The notes beneath the pieces were generated by a model that was given only the letters and a program-made list of their open reading frames with translations, did not search any database and had not been told where the DNA came from. Positions 53,586 to 54,461 of a DNA stretch of 54,461 nucleotides are shown in pieces. This DNA comes from Parcubacteria group bacterium. Lineage in GTDB: Bacteria; Patescibacteriota; Minisyncoccia; UBA6257; JACRHW01. Location: positions 1-54,461 of the forward strand of contig JACRHW010000004.1 in the NCBI GenBank assembly GCA_016217555.1, given 5' to 3'. Numbering within the stretch: the first letter of the stretch is position 1; every line of letters begins with the position of its first letter. A program made the translations under genes and the position numbers.

Positions 53586-54461
53586 GATGAATAAACCTTT
53601 GGAGAGGTGCCGGAGCGGTTTAACGGAGCATCCTGCTAAGATGTTGACCCTGTAAGGGGTCCGAGGGTTCGAATCCCTCCCTCTCCGCCAAGTTTTACAT
53701 TCAGCGAAATCGTAAGATGTTGCCTCGGTGCGTTGCGCCTCGACATGGTATTTTTCCGCAATTTTGAAGGCATTTTTGAAATCGCACGCCAGCGTGCGGT
53801 CGGCAATGCGGAAGTTCGAACCAATCTTTTTGAGAAAATCCCGAATCCTTTCGGGATTTTCTTGTTGAGCGTATTTTTCGGCTTGGTTGACCTCTTTTAG
53901 AAAGGCAATCATAAGTTCGAACCGATTATTGCTCTCTCGCCCAAAAGCGGATATTTTTTCTTCCAAATCCTTTTTAGCGAGAATGAGCTTGTGCTTTTTA
54001 GCGGCATATTCCGTTTGCGACAAATTGCCGTCCAGTTGTAGATCAAGCAGACGATCAAGTTTTGTTTCTATCTCCACAAGCTCATTTCTCGCTTTTTTGG
54101 CGAAAGAGCTTTCCGCTTGGGCAAGTTTCATTTTTTCTTTTTCAAAATATGCGATTGAAGCATTTGCCCAAGCGGAAGACAAAGAAACTTTTTTGATTTC
54201 CTCTTTTATTTGAGAAGTGATGGCGTCCTCTCTCGCATACCTTTGCGAACAAGGATTTTTCCGTTTGGTGCATCGTAAATAGTTATTCCCTTTTTGTGTT
54301 TCGGTGGTGATGAAACATCCACACTCCCCGCAACGGAAAAATCCTCTATACACATAAGGTTTCAGTTTTGGCGATTTTGGTTTGCTCTTGTTCGCCATCA
54401 CTTCTTGAACAGAATCAAAAAGTTTATTTGTGATAATCGGTTCATGCTTTCCGTCATATAA
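53580..54461 (-). CDS. C-terminal part of a large serine recombinase (zinc beta-ribbon + coiled coil), 5' end outside the window
   Basis: YDGKHEPIITNKLFDSVQEVMANK frame continues to window edge; GFFRCGECGCFITTETQKGNNYLRCTKRKNPCSQ; last ~37 codons are antisense tRNA-Ser. Confidence 0.88.
   Translation of the reverse strand, partial: LYDGKHEPIITNKLFDSVQEVMANKSKPKSPKLKPYVYRGFFRCGECGCFITTETQKGNNYLRCTKRKNPCSQRYAREDAITSQIKEEIKKVSLSSAWANASIAYFEKEKMKLAQAESSFAKKARNELVEIETKLDRLLDLQLDGNLSQTEYAAKKHKLILAKKDLEEKISAFGRESNNRFELMIAFLKEVNQAEKYAQQENPERIRDFLKKIGSNFRIADRTLACDFKNAFKIAEKYHVEAQRTEATSYDFAECKTWRRGRDSNPRTPYRVNILAGCSVKPLRHLSKGLFIL
53601..53690 (+). tRNA. tRNA-Ser(GCT)
   Basis: GGAGAGG...CCTCTCC GCCA; long variable arm; anticodon GCT. 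Confidence 0.93.

Overview
The window looks like a chromosomal segment from a Candidate Phyla Radiation / Patescibacteria (probably Parcubacteria-like) genome; that placement is inferred from gene content and style. It includes a probable replication origin: dnaA-dnaN on the minus strand, rpmH-rnpA-yidC-jag on the plus strand, and a cluster of TTATNCACA boxes between dnaA and dnaN. Housekeeping genes include tyrS, clpP, tig, nusA, a PBP1A-like gene, rsmA/ksgA, uvrD/pcrA, comM, a DksA/TraR-type gene, pnp and rpsO. A ~13 kb block (20.7-34.2 kb) encodes a VirB4/PrgI/VirB6-like type IV secretion apparatus. Two toxin-antitoxin pairs (HicBA; AbrB-Doc) are present. The last 4.5 kb holds XerC/D, two homing-endonuclease-like genes, tRNA-Lys, tRNA-Leu, tRNA-Ser and a serine recombinase that runs off the window edge. 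The most striking content is not genes but several families of structured repeats: (1) seven ~100 bp palindromic elements, all in one orientation, each starting 0-9 nt after a minus-strand stop codon; (2) a ~160 nt three-stem element (5 copies, 1 truncated) with compensatory base changes between copies; (3) a ~120 nt element with two copies and covariation in its central hairpin; (4) AT-rich 'AAAAGTCAAAA...' hairpins filling intergenic gaps and hosting other repeats in their loops; (5) short palindromes inserted in frame inside ksgA, uvrD, tig and secreted-protein genes, reminiscent of Rickettsia palindromic elements; (6) a GIY-YIG gene and a RAYT transposase gene flanked by sequences that also occur as solo repeats. 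All calls are by eye from sequence; no database search or folding program was run.
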